Assembly: GCF_040958095.1 (NCBI RefSeq) | Contig: NC_091193.1 | Span: 36,076,259-36,140,258, forward strand | Source of the DNA: Procambarus clarkii | Lineage: Eukaryota > Arthropoda > Malacostraca > Decapoda > Cambaridae | Length of the DNA: 64,000 bases | Reading direction: 5' to 3' | In this document: positions 32,781 through 42,768 of the stretch, one piece after another | Layout: each line of letters opens with the position of its first letter | Numbering within the stretch: the stretch's first letter is position 1 | The notes under the pieces: generated by a model | Told to the model about the DNA's origin: nothing | What the model saw: the letters and a program-made list of their open reading frames with translations, nothing else | The model's database searches: none | Program-made: the position numbers and the translations under genes

Positions 32781-34706
32781 ATGTCGTCCCTACCACAGGT
32801 GTTATTAGAAAACATATTTGCACTGGTTCCATATCGTCATCTTTTATTTATTTGTTCCAGAGTTTGTAAAATTTGGAGCCATGTTATTCTTGACTCGTCA
32901 TACATGCCATTCCGCACTCTTTATCATCGATTAATATGGGATTCGTATACTCTTTTCCCTAGTCCATTTCTACATAGCAATGAAGATGGTAATTTGTCTC
33001 TTTACAATGCATCCTATATTGTGAAACAATTATGTTACATCAAATACAACATAACCGATGGAAGAGACTGTATGAGAGACCTTCTAAAGATGATCGAGAC
33101 TAAAATGAATAACTGGTCGAAAATGGGTCAAGAAAAAAAAGACTCTGAACTATTTGAGTTATTGAATGATCATCCTATGTTTTCATCAACATTAAAAACA
33201 ATGACGAGTGTTAATCATCCTTTAAAAGGTATGATAAACAAAAACAAAGTGTGGTCTTTAGTGACAGCTATGACAATGTTCTCTCGGGATACAGATGAAA
33301 TTTTACAATTGTTAAATATTTGTCTTCGAATGTATCCCACGTCAACTGTTCTGGATATTTTTTATGGATATACAGTTATTTTTCTTTTTTCTTTTCAAAA
33401 CTTACAGCAATCTAATATTAATCATTATAAGGTACATTCTGCACTCTATCTGACCGAAAATATAATTCTTCAATCGTCAGAACAAACATATTATTGTGAA
33501 CAGGCCCTTCTAATCAATCATGTTCCAAGTAAAGGTGAAATTACACGTGTCGATTATGTTCCTGGAGTGGATATAGTCAGTATAGTTTTGAAGATAGTAA
33601 AGCGGCATTCATCTTTGCAATTTTTAATTATCGAATCGCAGCCACAATCACCACTTGTACAACAGTTACCGCAAAATGCTATTTGTTCATTTTCTATGTT
33701 TAATTCTTTTTCTTTTTCTTTTGATGTATTGGTGCTTATGCCAGATTCTTCTGATATTAATAGGGAGGAAGACTGGAGAAAAAAAGTGAAAGAAATTTCA
33801 GTAATCAAATTTAGAAACATTTTATCTGAACAAAATAAACCCTGTTATAATTTAAATATTAATGTATATCTACTAATGGTAAGTAAGAGGAATCAGGATT
33901 TATGTTGGATTATGTATTGTATTTTGGGACTACGTAACTTTATAATTCCTGTAAGTACTGAAATGTGTCAGGTGCAAGAAAGGAATTGTGAAGACAATGT
34001 TTTAGTTATTTGTTCATCTATTTCAAGTATATATATGTACTGTTATGACCATTATTGTAATTCTTATATGGAAAAATTTTGTGTTATTACAATAGATGGG
34101 AGTTTTTAAAGATTTCTAGATGATGTTCTCTCTATATATAATTTATATGACCGACATGAATATGATGGTGAATGCAATTGTTGGTTACCACCTTCGTTAA
34201 CTTACAGTGAGATTTATAGTGCCTATGCATTATCTTATCATAGAACACCAGATTTTATATTTTGGTTAAAAACAAAATGCACCTTTAATGGTGAATATCA
34301 TCCAAGTTATAATTATTATATCATTTATACAGATATGTTAATAACATTTCAAACTATGCCAACATTTTCATTAGTTCGATTATTTAAAGGAAAAGATGTA
34401 ATTTGTGAACATCATATGATTGCAACAATCACTAACAATTTAAAATTTGATGTATTGGAAATTGAATTGAATAATTCATTTGAAAAAGATATTAATACAA
34501 TTCTTGGACAACAATTGGCGACATTTAATGAAATTAATATAAGTGAACGCCACTACTGTCTTCATTGTTCTAAATCTCTAAAGGATGAATATTTTGCTCT
34601 AAAACAAAAAATAAATTGGTGTGATATGGTAGCGGTAAGATTTACACGTTTTAATAGTTTTGATTTAATATGTGCTCAATGTGCAAATATCAATGATGAG
34701 GAATAA
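32781..34706 (+). pseudogene. Large F-box protein, virus-like, one in-frame stop
   Basis: Starts at ATG 32781. The open frame extends to 32754, but the F-box begins right at this methionine: LPQVLLENIFALVPYRHLLFICSRVCKIWSHVI fits the F-box pattern (LP...L..IF..V....L.....VCK.W). The frame runs to a TAA at 34107-34109 and then continues in the same frame to TAA 34704-34706, 642 codons including the break. The C-terminal part has a CxxC pair (HCSKS..., CAQCAN). F-box proteins recruit targets to SCF ubiquitin ligases, and many large DNA viruses use them on host factors. No introns. The rest of the protein is unrecognised. Confidence 0.55.
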
Positions 34707-34994
34707 CTGTATATTAATATTTTATTTCATCCTATTTTATATAAAAAAATGCACATTTAAACTGACCATATATTAATTATTATATTATAAATATAGATAT
34801 GTTACAACAGGTTGTCAAACTATACCAACTAACTTTGTATTTTAGTTACCATCTCAATGAGGTTTATAGTGTTTATACATTATCATAGAACACCAATTTT
34901 TATATTTTTGGGGGTTAAATTAAGTTTTGAGTTGGGGTCAAGGATGGCAGTGGCGACACTTCACTGATGAAGAAGATGATGTGTTCATGGACGC

Positions 34995-35043
34995 TTGCAA
35001 AAATAAGGACGTCGACAATCTGGCCATATTATCGACTTGATAG
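34995..35043 (+). repeat. Fragment nearly identical to an internal piece of the RPB2-type gene
   Basis: The ~49 bases around AGGACGTCGACAATCTGGCC match 4893-4940 (AGGACGTCGACGATCTGGCC and onward through ATTATCGACTTGAT) with only a few differences, on the same strand. It is not part of a reading frame here. Confidence 0.7.
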
Positions 35044-35178
35044 AGAGATTCTTGGATGCACCCCCCTCCCCCTCCCCTACCTCCATGTCTTAGTCTCACT
35101 ATATTTTATGGAAAGATAATAATAACACAAATGAGATTATAATAGAGATAGTAATTATTGTATACCTGGGATGGAAGG

Positions 35179-35186
35179 TATATAAA
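35179..35186 (+). promoter_or_regulatory. TATA box upstream of the 259-residue gene
   Basis: TATATAAA, 136 bases upstream of the ATG at 35322. Only sequence and spacing support it. Confidence 0.35.
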
Positions 35187-35321
35187 CAGGCAAATTATGA
35201 TGGTTTATAGACCAGTTCATCTGCTCCTGTAATCACAGTAAGTACTGTTCCTGAGTGTAGTCGTATACCAAAAACAAATTTATTTACCATACCATTTGAT
35301 TTTTTATTAAATAAAAAAATA

Positions 35322-36101
35322 ATGGGAGATGTTATTACTGAATCACAAGTTAAAATTTTAGTTGGAAAATATTTTATTGATATATTAAATTATTCAATTA
35401 ATCTTTATAATTATAATATAAAGCATATTTATTTGCCAATGTTTGATATGTTAGATAGTGAATTTAATAATATTATATCAGTTATGTTTGACACATATAT
35501 AGATATATGTCAAAATATTGGGTTTTTAATAATAAATGGAAAATGGGATCATTACCGATGTGAATTTATTCTTGATTTTATTCGAAGACAATTCAGTTAT
35601 TATTTATACAAACTCCTAAAAAGAATTCATATTATAAAATTATACATTATTCTCTTAGAAAATACGTTACGATATGAAGGATGGGCTCTTATGGAATCTA
35701 TTTGGACTATACAAGGAAAAATACCTTATTCTCTAATTAGAAAACCTATATTGAATGAAAGATGTATTAAACCCATTCTTCTGTCCCATACCGATATATA
35801 TGACCTAAAAGATAATTTAAGTAATGTATATAATCGATCACCTACTGTAAAATATGTAAATGAAGTAACAAGAATTGTTATATATAATTTGTATAATTTA
35901 CTTATGAAAAAATTTAAATATGTAAATTGGTTAGAGACTATTCTTCTCTGTTCTCTCCCCAAACAAAATCTTAAAAGATTAAACTGCCTTCCTAAAACAA
36001 AATCTGAAAACAATTTAGAATGTTTAGGGGATATTCTTCGAACTATTGATCTTCATATATATAAAGATGGGGAAGTCTATAAATATAAGAAACATCGCTG
36101 A
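35322..36101 (+). CDS. Uncharacterised 259-residue virus-like protein
   Basis: Intact frame from ATG 35322, AT-rich. The product is rich in Ile, Tyr, Leu and Asn, with alternating hydrophobic helices (for example IIKLYIILLENTL and VIYNLYNLLMKKF) but no clear transmembrane segment, and it ends in a basic tail (YKYKKHR). No motif recognised. It lies between the F-box pseudogene and the polytopic membrane protein, all on the plus strand. Confidence 0.5.
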   Translation: MGDVITESQVKILVGKYFIDILNYSINLYNYNIKHIYLPMFDMLDSEFNNIISVMFDTYIDICQNIGFLIINGKWDHYRCEFILDFIRRQFSYYLYKLLKRIHIIKLYIILLENTLRYEGWALMESIWTIQGKIPYSLIRKPILNERCIKPILLSHTDIYDLKDNLSNVYNRSPTVKYVNEVTRIVIYNLYNLLMKKFKYVNWLETILLCSLPKQNLKRLNCLPKTKSENNLECLGDILRTIDLHIYKDGEVYKYKKHR

Positions 36102-36234
36102 TTTATGTATGTGTGTGTTGTATGGTGTGGAAATAATCTAAATCATATTTTTTTCTTTTGTCTACAGGATGTTTAAGTAAGAATAGACTTATTGATTGGC
36201 TTCCATCATCATCATCATCATCATTATCATCATT

Positions 36235-36708
36235 ATGTTGCTGTTAGAAGATTTCATTTGGCAACCACTTTCATATGAAATTCAACTGTATTTAGATGAT
36301 GTTTATAGTACACACATATTTAACCTGTGGACAGTTCTTTGTGGTCTTTTTTGGTATTATTCAGGGCTTAGAGAAGTGAATTTTGTTGCACTTCTTTTTT
36401 GCCTAATATGTGAAAGAAACAGAGAAGTTTGCAGGAAGCAAGTTCAATATATGGTTATATATTTCTGCTTAGGAATTGGTATATGTACTATAGATGACAC
36501 AAATGTCTTATTTCTAGTAGCATGTTTAATGATTACTTATTTTATGTGGAAATTAATCTATGGAGTACATGGTTATTATATGGTTTTAAGTATGGGATTA
36601 ATGTTACTCCTTTTTTTATATGAACTGTTATCAGGTTATATTAACTTTATTTTATTTAATTATTCTATTTTACAGTACATATATCATAATAATCAAAGAA
36701 TTTCCTGA
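36235..36708 (+). CDS. Polytopic membrane protein, 157 residues
   Basis: The frame is open from 36196, but the upstream part is a CAT/ATC repeat without an ATG, so I take ATG 36235. At least five hydrophobic spans are visible: WTVLCGLFWYYSG, VALLFCLIC, YMVIYFCLGIGIC, LFLVACLMITYFMW and MVLSMGLMLLLFLY. It overlaps the start of the next frame (from 36620), and the two may be parts of one protein joined by a frameshift around 36650-36680. No family recognised. Confidence 0.45.
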   Translation: MLLLEDFIWQPLSYEIQLYLDDVYSTHIFNLWTVLCGLFWYYSGLREVNFVALLFCLICERNREVCRKQVQYMVIYFCLGIGICTIDDTNVLFLVACLMITYFMWKLIYGVHGYYMVLSMGLMLLLFLYELLSGYINFILFNYSILQYIYHNNQRIS

Positions 36709-37495
36709 AGGCAACCAAACAGATTTATTTCATGGTGCATTTTTACATTTAATAGTGTTAATGATACACCCAAAGAAAAAGAAATCCTCTCTACCTAAGT
36801 TAGTAAATATTGAAGTTGATTTAGATCACATTCTGTTGCAAGATCTTTCAGTTGCACATATTCCATTCTGGGGACATCATATAAATAATAAATTTTCACC
36901 TCAATTCCACCCTGAACTACCAATAGATGGTTATCCACGTTCATCTTTCTTTTCTGAAGATGAACGATTATCTTGGCAAGGTGAGATTGCTTATTTCCAG
37001 CCGAAATCTACTGTCTTAAATTGTGCATCAAAAATAAGATTAGAACATCTTCAAAATATTTGTAATCATGCTAACGATTGTTATTGGCAAGAGCACATTT
37101 TTATTTTTGGAAAGCATATACTTACCAAGAAGGAACTTGATGAAATAATGAGTTTTATAAACCCAAAGGACACTGTGGTGTCTATTTATGCTCGTGGTGG
37201 ATGGGTTGAGAGTTTTTTGCTGAATCGAGATGTGAGCATTATTCCAACAGAAAACACAGAAAGATTAGAGTATATAACTGCAGTTAAATGGTTACCAAAC
37301 GGGTATATTAGGCATATAGATAAAGAAACTTGTATTAATAAAGAATATTCAAATGCCAATATACTTATAATCAATGAACCAATTGGAAATTTTTATATGA
37401 CTAACGTTAGTATACTTAAAAGTTTCAAAGGACGACTAGTGATAATGTTTGGTTCCAACTTTCCTATGGTCATTAAAAGTGTTTTAACCCCTTAA
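36620..37495 (+). pseudogene. Methyltransferase-fold candidate, C-terminus cut by a piggyBac-like insertion
   Basis: The frame opens with a hydrophobic run and continues through a soluble domain. DTVVSIYARGGWVESFL has the strand-turn-helix of a class I SAM-methyltransferase motif I. It is followed by an acidic strand end, SNANILIINEP (motif IV-like) and LKSFKGRLVIMFG (late strands). These match the general fold, but glycine positions are poor, so catalysis is doubtful. The stop at 37493-37495 lies inside the inserted element: the viral frame is interrupted at the TTAA at 37484-37487, and beyond the element (43779 onward) the original frame would stay open for about 20 more codons. RNA or DNA methylation is possible; the assignment is tentative. 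Confidence 0.4.
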
Positions 37496-38026
37496 CTGCG
37501 TTGCCTCCAAATGTGACACCCCCGCAGTGCGCAGGAAATAAATTCTCTGGAAAAAATTCTTTTTTCTTTTTGAAGTGTCAAAAACCCTTCCCTCAGTATG
37601 GGTATGCAAAAAAAAAGTCGAAATTGTACTTACTTTGGCTGCTATGGGGTCCGGAAGTTGGGGCGTGACGTCATCATTCCCCGTGCGCCCGTGCCGTAAG
37701 CTCTCGGGGGCGGTGGGGCGCTCGGGGCGGGGCGCGCGAGTTGCCGCGAATATATTTTCGTTCATTTTTTGCGCACCTTTCCAAATACATTTTCATTGTT
37801 TTTATGTGCCAATCCAATGTATAATGAACACGTACACTATAATATCGCAGTACAACATCCGTACTGTCCGTAGACACTGTGTTACGTGCATGAAACTTGT
37901 GTACACATATGCAGCACATATTTACTATGTATCATGCTAATTTGTGTATATATACAATCTATTTACACACTATACACTGTCACACACTATATACATTCAC
38001 CATCAACACATTCAGAACACCGCGTA

Positions 38027-38708
38027 GCAGCTGCTTCATATGGGCCAATAGCAGCTGCCTCGTATGGGCCAATATCAGCTGCCTCGTATGGGCCAATAGC
38101 AGCTGCTTCGTATGGGCCAATAGCAGCTGCCTCGTATGGGCCAATATCAGCTGCCTCGTATAAGCCAATAGCAGCTGCCCCGCATGGGCCAATAGCAGCT
38201 GCCCCGCATGGGCCAATAGCAGCTGCCCCGCATGGGCCAATAGCAGCTGCCCCGCATGGGCCAATAGCAGCTGCCCCGCATGGGCCAATAGCAGCTGCCC
38301 CGCATGGGCCAATAGCAGCTGCCCCGCATGGGCCAATAGCAGCTGCCCCGCATGGGCCAATAGCAGCTGCCCCACATGGGCCAATAGCAGCTGCCCCGCA
38401 TGGGCCAATAGCAGCTGCCCCGCATGGGCCAATAGCAGCTGCCCCGCATGGGCCAATAACAGCTGCCCCGCATGGGCCAATAGCAGCTGCCCCGCATGGG
38501 CCAATAGCAGCTGCCCCGCATGGGCCAATAGCAGCTGCCCCGCATGGGCCAATAGCAGCTGCCGCGTATGGGCCAATAGCAGCTGCCTCGTATAGGCAAT
38601 AGCAGCTGCCTCGTATGGGCCAATAGCAGCTGCCGCGTATGGGCCAATAGCAGCTGCCTCGTATGGGCCAATAGCAGCTGCCTCGTATGTGCCAATAGCA
38701 GCTGCCTC
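38027..38708. repeat. 24-bp satellite, ~28 copies, matching the CR1 3' UTR
   Basis: The unit is GCAGCTGCCYCGYATGGGCC plus AATA, with blocks of CCTCGTATG, CCCCGCATG and CCGCGTATG variants. Since 24 is a multiple of three, long frames are open on both strands (AAASYGPI and AAAPHGPI repeats) but are not genes. The same 23 bases (AGCTGCCTCGTATGGGCC plus AATAG) occur once in the CR1 3' UTR at about 42095 and 42677. Confidence 0.9.
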
Positions 38709-39141
38709 GTATGGAGCTGGCATTGGTGATATTATAAACAACATGAATGATATTATGGCTGGTAATGGGAACAATCCCATTATTTGCATTAGCGTTGGAG
38801 GAAATGATGTTGGTCGAGTCAGGAGTGAGGAACTGATTCAGAGGTATAAAACAGCCATAGAGTTAGTTAGGAGCAAGGGAGGAATCCCGATCATATGTGG
38901 CATTCTTCCAAGAAAGGGAGTGGGAAATGAATGGATATCGAGGGCACTTGGTGTCAATTGCCGGCTGGAAAGATATTGCAAATCAAATGCAATATCTTTC
39001 ATAGACAACTGGGAACACTTCTATGGAAGAAATGAAATGTATGCTCGTGATGGGGTGCATCTATCGAGAGCTGGGGTTGTTGCTGTTGCGAACTCGCTAG
39101 AAGAAGTGGTTAGAGGTGTTTGTTTGGGTTTAAACTGTTAG
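38709..39141 (+). pseudogene. CR1 ORF1 esterase (SGNH hydrolase) C-terminal part
   Basis: The frame enters directly from the satellite. It encodes ICISVGGNDVGR (the SGNH block with Asn) and near the end DGVHLSRAG (the Asp/His catalytic block), the hallmarks of CR1 ORF1 esterases. The N-terminal half, with the nucleophile serine, is missing. Confidence 0.75.
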
Positions 39142-39152
39142 TAGATAGAGGT

Positions 39153-42089
39153 ATGGGAATTGATTTGGAGGGAGGAGGTAATAAAAGTATGTGTTTGTGG
39201 GAGAAAGGAATTGGCAAAACGATCAGGGAAAGAGAAGGTCCGCAAAATAACAATTCACTTAGGGTATATTACACTAACAGTAGAAGTCTAAGAAATAAAA
39301 TTAACGAATTAAATGCTCTTGTCTGCACAGAAAAAATAGATATTATTGCACTTACCGAAACGTGGATGAATGTAGAAAATAGAGAACTATTAGCTGAATA
39401 TCAAATATATGGATTTAAACTATTTCACACAGATAGATATATTAGACGAGGAGGTGGAGTAGCCATATATGTTAGGGACAATTTGAAATGTAGTCTCAAA
39501 GAGGGAATCAAAACAGAGCCACACACAGAAACTATTTGGATTGAATTAAACGAAAAAGCTAATAATATTATAATAGGAGTAATATATAGGCCACCAAATT
39601 TAGACAGAATGGAAGCAAAGCATCTATGGGATGAAATATCTATAGCATCTAGATCTAACAGTATTTATGTCATGGGTGACTTTAATTTTAGCGGAATAAA
39701 CTGGTTGAACAAAACAGGGAATAGTGAAGCAGAAGATTTTCTAGAATTAATTGACGATTGCTTTCTTACGCAACACATTAAGGAACCAACACGGGAAAAT
39801 AATATTTTAGATTTAGTGTTAACTAACAGGGAAACGCAAATTAATGACATCGAAATAGGGAGTGAGCTAGGGAGCAGTGATCACAAAGAAATCAGATTTA
39901 GCATAGAATGGAATAGACCAGTAGGAGAAAATTCTGTTAAAGTGCCAGATTTTCGAAAAGCTGATTTTAATAGCCTAAGAAATTTTTTGGGTCAAATTGA
40001 TTGGAAAGGCTTGGGTATGGGGTGTGGGCCGGTCTTGGAGCGAGACATGAACCCAGCGATAGGTGACTTAAATGGGGATTTCGATGTGGATTCAATATAT
40101 AACTTATTTAAGAATATTCTAAACAAAGCACAGGAACGTAGTATACCATACAAATTGAATAGATCGTATACTAATGACCCAAAGTGGATAACAAAGAATT
40201 TGAAGAACCTTATAGGTAAAAAGAGAGCTTGGTACAAAAGGATTAAAAATGGGGAGGTCACTTTAGAACAGGAATTCGTACAACTGGTTAGAAATGTTAA
40301 AAAAGAGATAAGGAAAGCAAAAAGAAACTATGAAGTTCGCATAGCAGGGCAAGCAAAGACAAATCCTAAAGGGTTTTTTCAGTTATATCGTACTAAGACT
40401 AGGGAAAGGATAGGTCCATTAAAAACTGAGACAGGTCAAATAACAGATAGTGATGAAGAGATGAGTAGTATTTTTAATAAATATTTTGTATCTGTATTTA
40501 CTAAAGAGGAACTTAACAATATGCCTTCAGCCGAACAAGTCTATGTGGGTGGGGACGAGGACAGGTTGACGAGTTTAGCAGTTACCAGGGAGGATGTTCT
40601 TAAACAAATAGTAAAACTCAAACCAAACAAATCCCCAGGGCCGGATGAAGTGTTTGCTAGGGTGCTTAAAGAATGCAAAGAGGAGCTTTGTGACCCACTG
40701 TCAACCATATTTAATAAATCAATAGAGTCAGGCAGAGTGCCAGAGTTTTGGAAAGTTGCTAATGTGATACCAGTTTTTAAGAAAGGAGATAGATCACTTG
40801 CGTCTAACTATCGACCAATTAGCCTAACGTCTATTGTGGGAAAGTTACTGGAATCTATAATAGCAAATAAAATTCGTCTTCATCTTGAAAAACATAAATT
40901 AATAATTGAGTCGCAACATGGTTTTATAAATGGCCGTTCATGTTTAACAAATTTGTTATCTTTTTATTCTAGCATTGTTGAGGCAGTTGATAGTGGTAAG
41001 GATTGCGATGTTGTATACCTTGACTTTAGCAAAGCTTTTGATACAGTGCCACATGAAAGACTGATTAAAAAAATAGAGTCTCATGGTATTGGGGGTGCTA
41101 TATTAAGCTGGATTAGGGCATGGCTATACCAAAGGAAACAGAGAGTTAGTATAAATGGAATCAAGTCAGAGTGGGAAAATGTTGTAAGTGGAGTGCCTCA
41201 AGGCTCTGTCCTGGGACCTCTGTTGTTTATAATATATATAAATGATTTAGATTCAGGTTTGAGTAGCAACATTTGCAAATTTGCCGATGATACGAAAATC
41301 GGTAGGGAAATTAATTCGGAGGAGGACTCACTATCACTTCAAGTTGATCTAGATAGGGTTTTGAAATGGTCAAAGGATTGGCAGATGCAGTTTAATGCTG
41401 ATAAATGTAAAGTTCTGAGGTTAGGTAATGATGATAGAGTTACAAGATACGAGCTAGATGGTGTTGTGATTGCGAAGTCGGATTGCGAAAGGGATCTGGG
41501 AGTTATGATTAGTAAGAATTTAAAACAAAAGGATCAATGCATAAATGTTCGTAATAAGGCAAATCGGACACTTGGATTTATTAATCGCAGCGTTAGTAAC
41601 AAGACACCTGGTGTGGTTCTCAAGCTATATCTTGCTCTAGTTAGGCCCCATTTAGATTATGCAGTTCAGTTTTGGTCGCCATATTATAGAATGGATATAA
41701 ATTCACTTGAACGTGTCCAGCGTAGGATGACTAAGTTAATTCCCCAAATTAGAAATCTTTCATATGAAGAAAGATTAACAAAGCTTAAGTTGCATTCACT
41801 GGAAAGGCGAAGAGTTAGGGGTGACATGATAGAGGTTTACAAGTGGATGAATGGACATAACCGGGGGGATATTAATAGGGTATTAAAAGTATCAACACAG
41901 GGCAGAACACGAAACAATGGATATAAATTGGATAAGTTTAGATTTAGGAAAGACTTGGGTAAATACTGGTTCAGTAACAGGGTTGTTGATTTGTGGAACC
42001 AATTGCCGCGTAACATTGTGGAGGTGGGGTCCCTCGATTGTTTCAAGCACGGGTTGGACAAGTATATGAGTGGGATTGGGTGGTTATAG
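39153..42089 (+). CDS. CR1 ORF2: intact endonuclease-reverse transcriptase
   Basis: 978 residues from ATG 39153; the frame opens 11 codons earlier without an ATG. The endonuclease has YYTNSRSLRNKINEL, LTETWM, VMGDFNFSGINW and GSSDHKEIRF. The RT has NYRPISLTSIVGK, YLDFSKAFDTVPH, SGVPQGSVLGPLLFIIYINDL and FADDTK. No break. The 3' UTR starts with GAATAGGAGCTGCCTCG. Confidence 0.9.
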   Translation: MGIDLEGGGNKSMCLWEKGIGKTIREREGPQNNNSLRVYYTNSRSLRNKINELNALVCTEKIDIIALTETWMNVENRELLAEYQIYGFKLFHTDRYIRRGGGVAIYVRDNLKCSLKEGIKTEPHTETIWIELNEKANNIIIGVIYRPPNLDRMEAKHLWDEISIASRSNSIYVMGDFNFSGINWLNKTGNSEAEDFLELIDDCFLTQHIKEPTRENNILDLVLTNRETQINDIEIGSELGSSDHKEIRFSIEWNRPVGENSVKVPDFRKADFNSLRNFLGQIDWKGLGMGCGPVLERDMNPAIGDLNGDFDVDSIYNLFKNILNKAQERSIPYKLNRSYTNDPKWITKNLKNLIGKKRAWYKRIKNGEVTLEQEFVQLVRNVKKEIRKAKRNYEVRIAGQAKTNPKGFFQLYRTKTRERIGPLKTETGQITDSDEEMSSIFNKYFVSVFTKEELNNMPSAEQVYVGGDEDRLTSLAVTREDVLKQIVKLKPNKSPGPDEVFARVLKECKEELCDPLSTIFNKSIESGRVPEFWKVANVIPVFKKGDRSLASNYRPISLTSIVGKLLESIIANKIRLHLEKHKLIIESQHGFINGRSCLTNLLSFYSSIVEAVDSGKDCDVVYLDFSKAFDTVPHERLIKKIESHGIGGAILSWIRAWLYQRKQRVSINGIKSEWENVVSGVPQGSVLGPLLFIIYINDLDSGLSSNICKFADDTKIGREINSEEDSLSLQVDLDRVLKWSKDWQMQFNADKCKVLRLGNDDRVTRYELDGVVIAKSDCERDLGVMISKNLKQKDQCINVRNKANRTLGFINRSVSNKTPGVVLKLYLALVRPHLDYAVQFWSPYYRMDINSLERVQRRMTKLIPQIRNLSYEERLTKLKLHSLERRRVRGDMIEVYKWMNGHNRGDINRVLKVSTQGRTRNNGYKLDKFRFRKDLGKYWFSNRVVDLWNQLPRNIVEVGSLDCFKHGLDKYMSGIGWL

Positions 42090-42162
42090 AATAGGAGCTG
42101 CCTCGTATGGGCCAATAGGCCTTCTGCAGTTACCTTTGTTCTTATGTTCTTATGTTCTTATG

Positions 42163-42744
42163 TTAATCGCAGCGTTAGTAACAAGACACCTGGTGTGGTT
42201 CTCAAGCTATATCTTGCTCTAGTTAGGCCCCATTTAGATTATGCAGTTCAGTTTTGGTCGCCATATTATAGAATGGATATAAATTCACTTGAACGTGTCC
42301 AGCGTAGGATGACTAAGTTAATTCCCCAAATTAGAAATCTTTCATATGAAGAAAGATTAACAAAGCTTAAGTTGCATTCACTGGAAAGGCGAAGAGTTAG
42401 GGGTGACATGATAGAGGTTTACAAGTGGATGAATGGACATAACCGGGGGGATATTAATAGGGTATTAAAAGTATCAACACAGGACAGAACACGAAACAAT
42501 GGATATAAATTGGATAAGTTTAGATTTAGGAAAGACTTGGGTAAATACTGGTTCAGTAACAGGGTTGTTGATTTGTGGAACCAATTGCCGCGTAACATTG
42601 TGGAGGTGGGGTCCCTCGATTGTTTCAAGCACGGGTTGGACAAGTATATGAGTGGGATTGGGTGGTTATAGAATAGGAGCTGCCTCGTATGGGCCAATAG
42701 GCCTTCTGCAGTTACCTTTGTTCTTATGTTCTTATGTTCTTATG
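42163..42744 (+). repeat. 582-bp tandem duplicate of the CR1 3' end
   Basis: Repeats 41581-42162 head-to-tail, including the last ~170 codons of ORF2, the 3' UTR and the (TTCTTATG)3 tail. I noticed one substitution (GGGCAG to GGACAG). It may be a 5'-truncated second insertion or an unequal-exchange duplication. Confidence 0.85.
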
Positions 42745-42768
42745 GGCCATGGACACATTCAGAACACC

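Larger units (their letters stand above)
34707..35321. other. Intergenic region
   Basis: AT-rich to 34910, then a GC-richer stretch holding a stray fragment resembling part of the RPB2-type gene (see 34995-35043). A TATA box near 35179 precedes the next gene. Confidence 0.5.
38022..42752 (+). mobile_element. CR1 retrotransposon unit with 5' satellite, flanked by a 16-bp direct repeat
   Basis: ACACATTCAGAACACC occurs at 38006-38021 and 42753-42768, directly flanking satellite plus CR1, as a target duplication would. Inside, in order, are a 24-bp satellite (to about 38708), the C-terminal half of an esterase-type ORF1, an intact ORF2, a 3' UTR ending in (TTCTTATG)n, and a tandem duplicate of the 3' end. 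The octamer tail and SGNH-esterase ORF1 are typical of CR1. Confidence 0.8.

Noticed and set aside
36643..36683. A possible 41-base intron between the polytopic membrane frame and the methyltransferase-like frame
   Set aside because: Removing it would not bring the two frames together (41 bases shifts to the wrong frame) and the length is below a usual minimum; a simple frameshift or two genes is more likely.
37886..38789. Long open frames on both strands with AAAPHGPI- or LLLAHAGQ-type repeats, or a CRISPR-like array
   Set aside because: The 24-bp satellite is a multiple of three and has no stop in several frames; there are no spacers, so neither a gene nor a CRISPR array.
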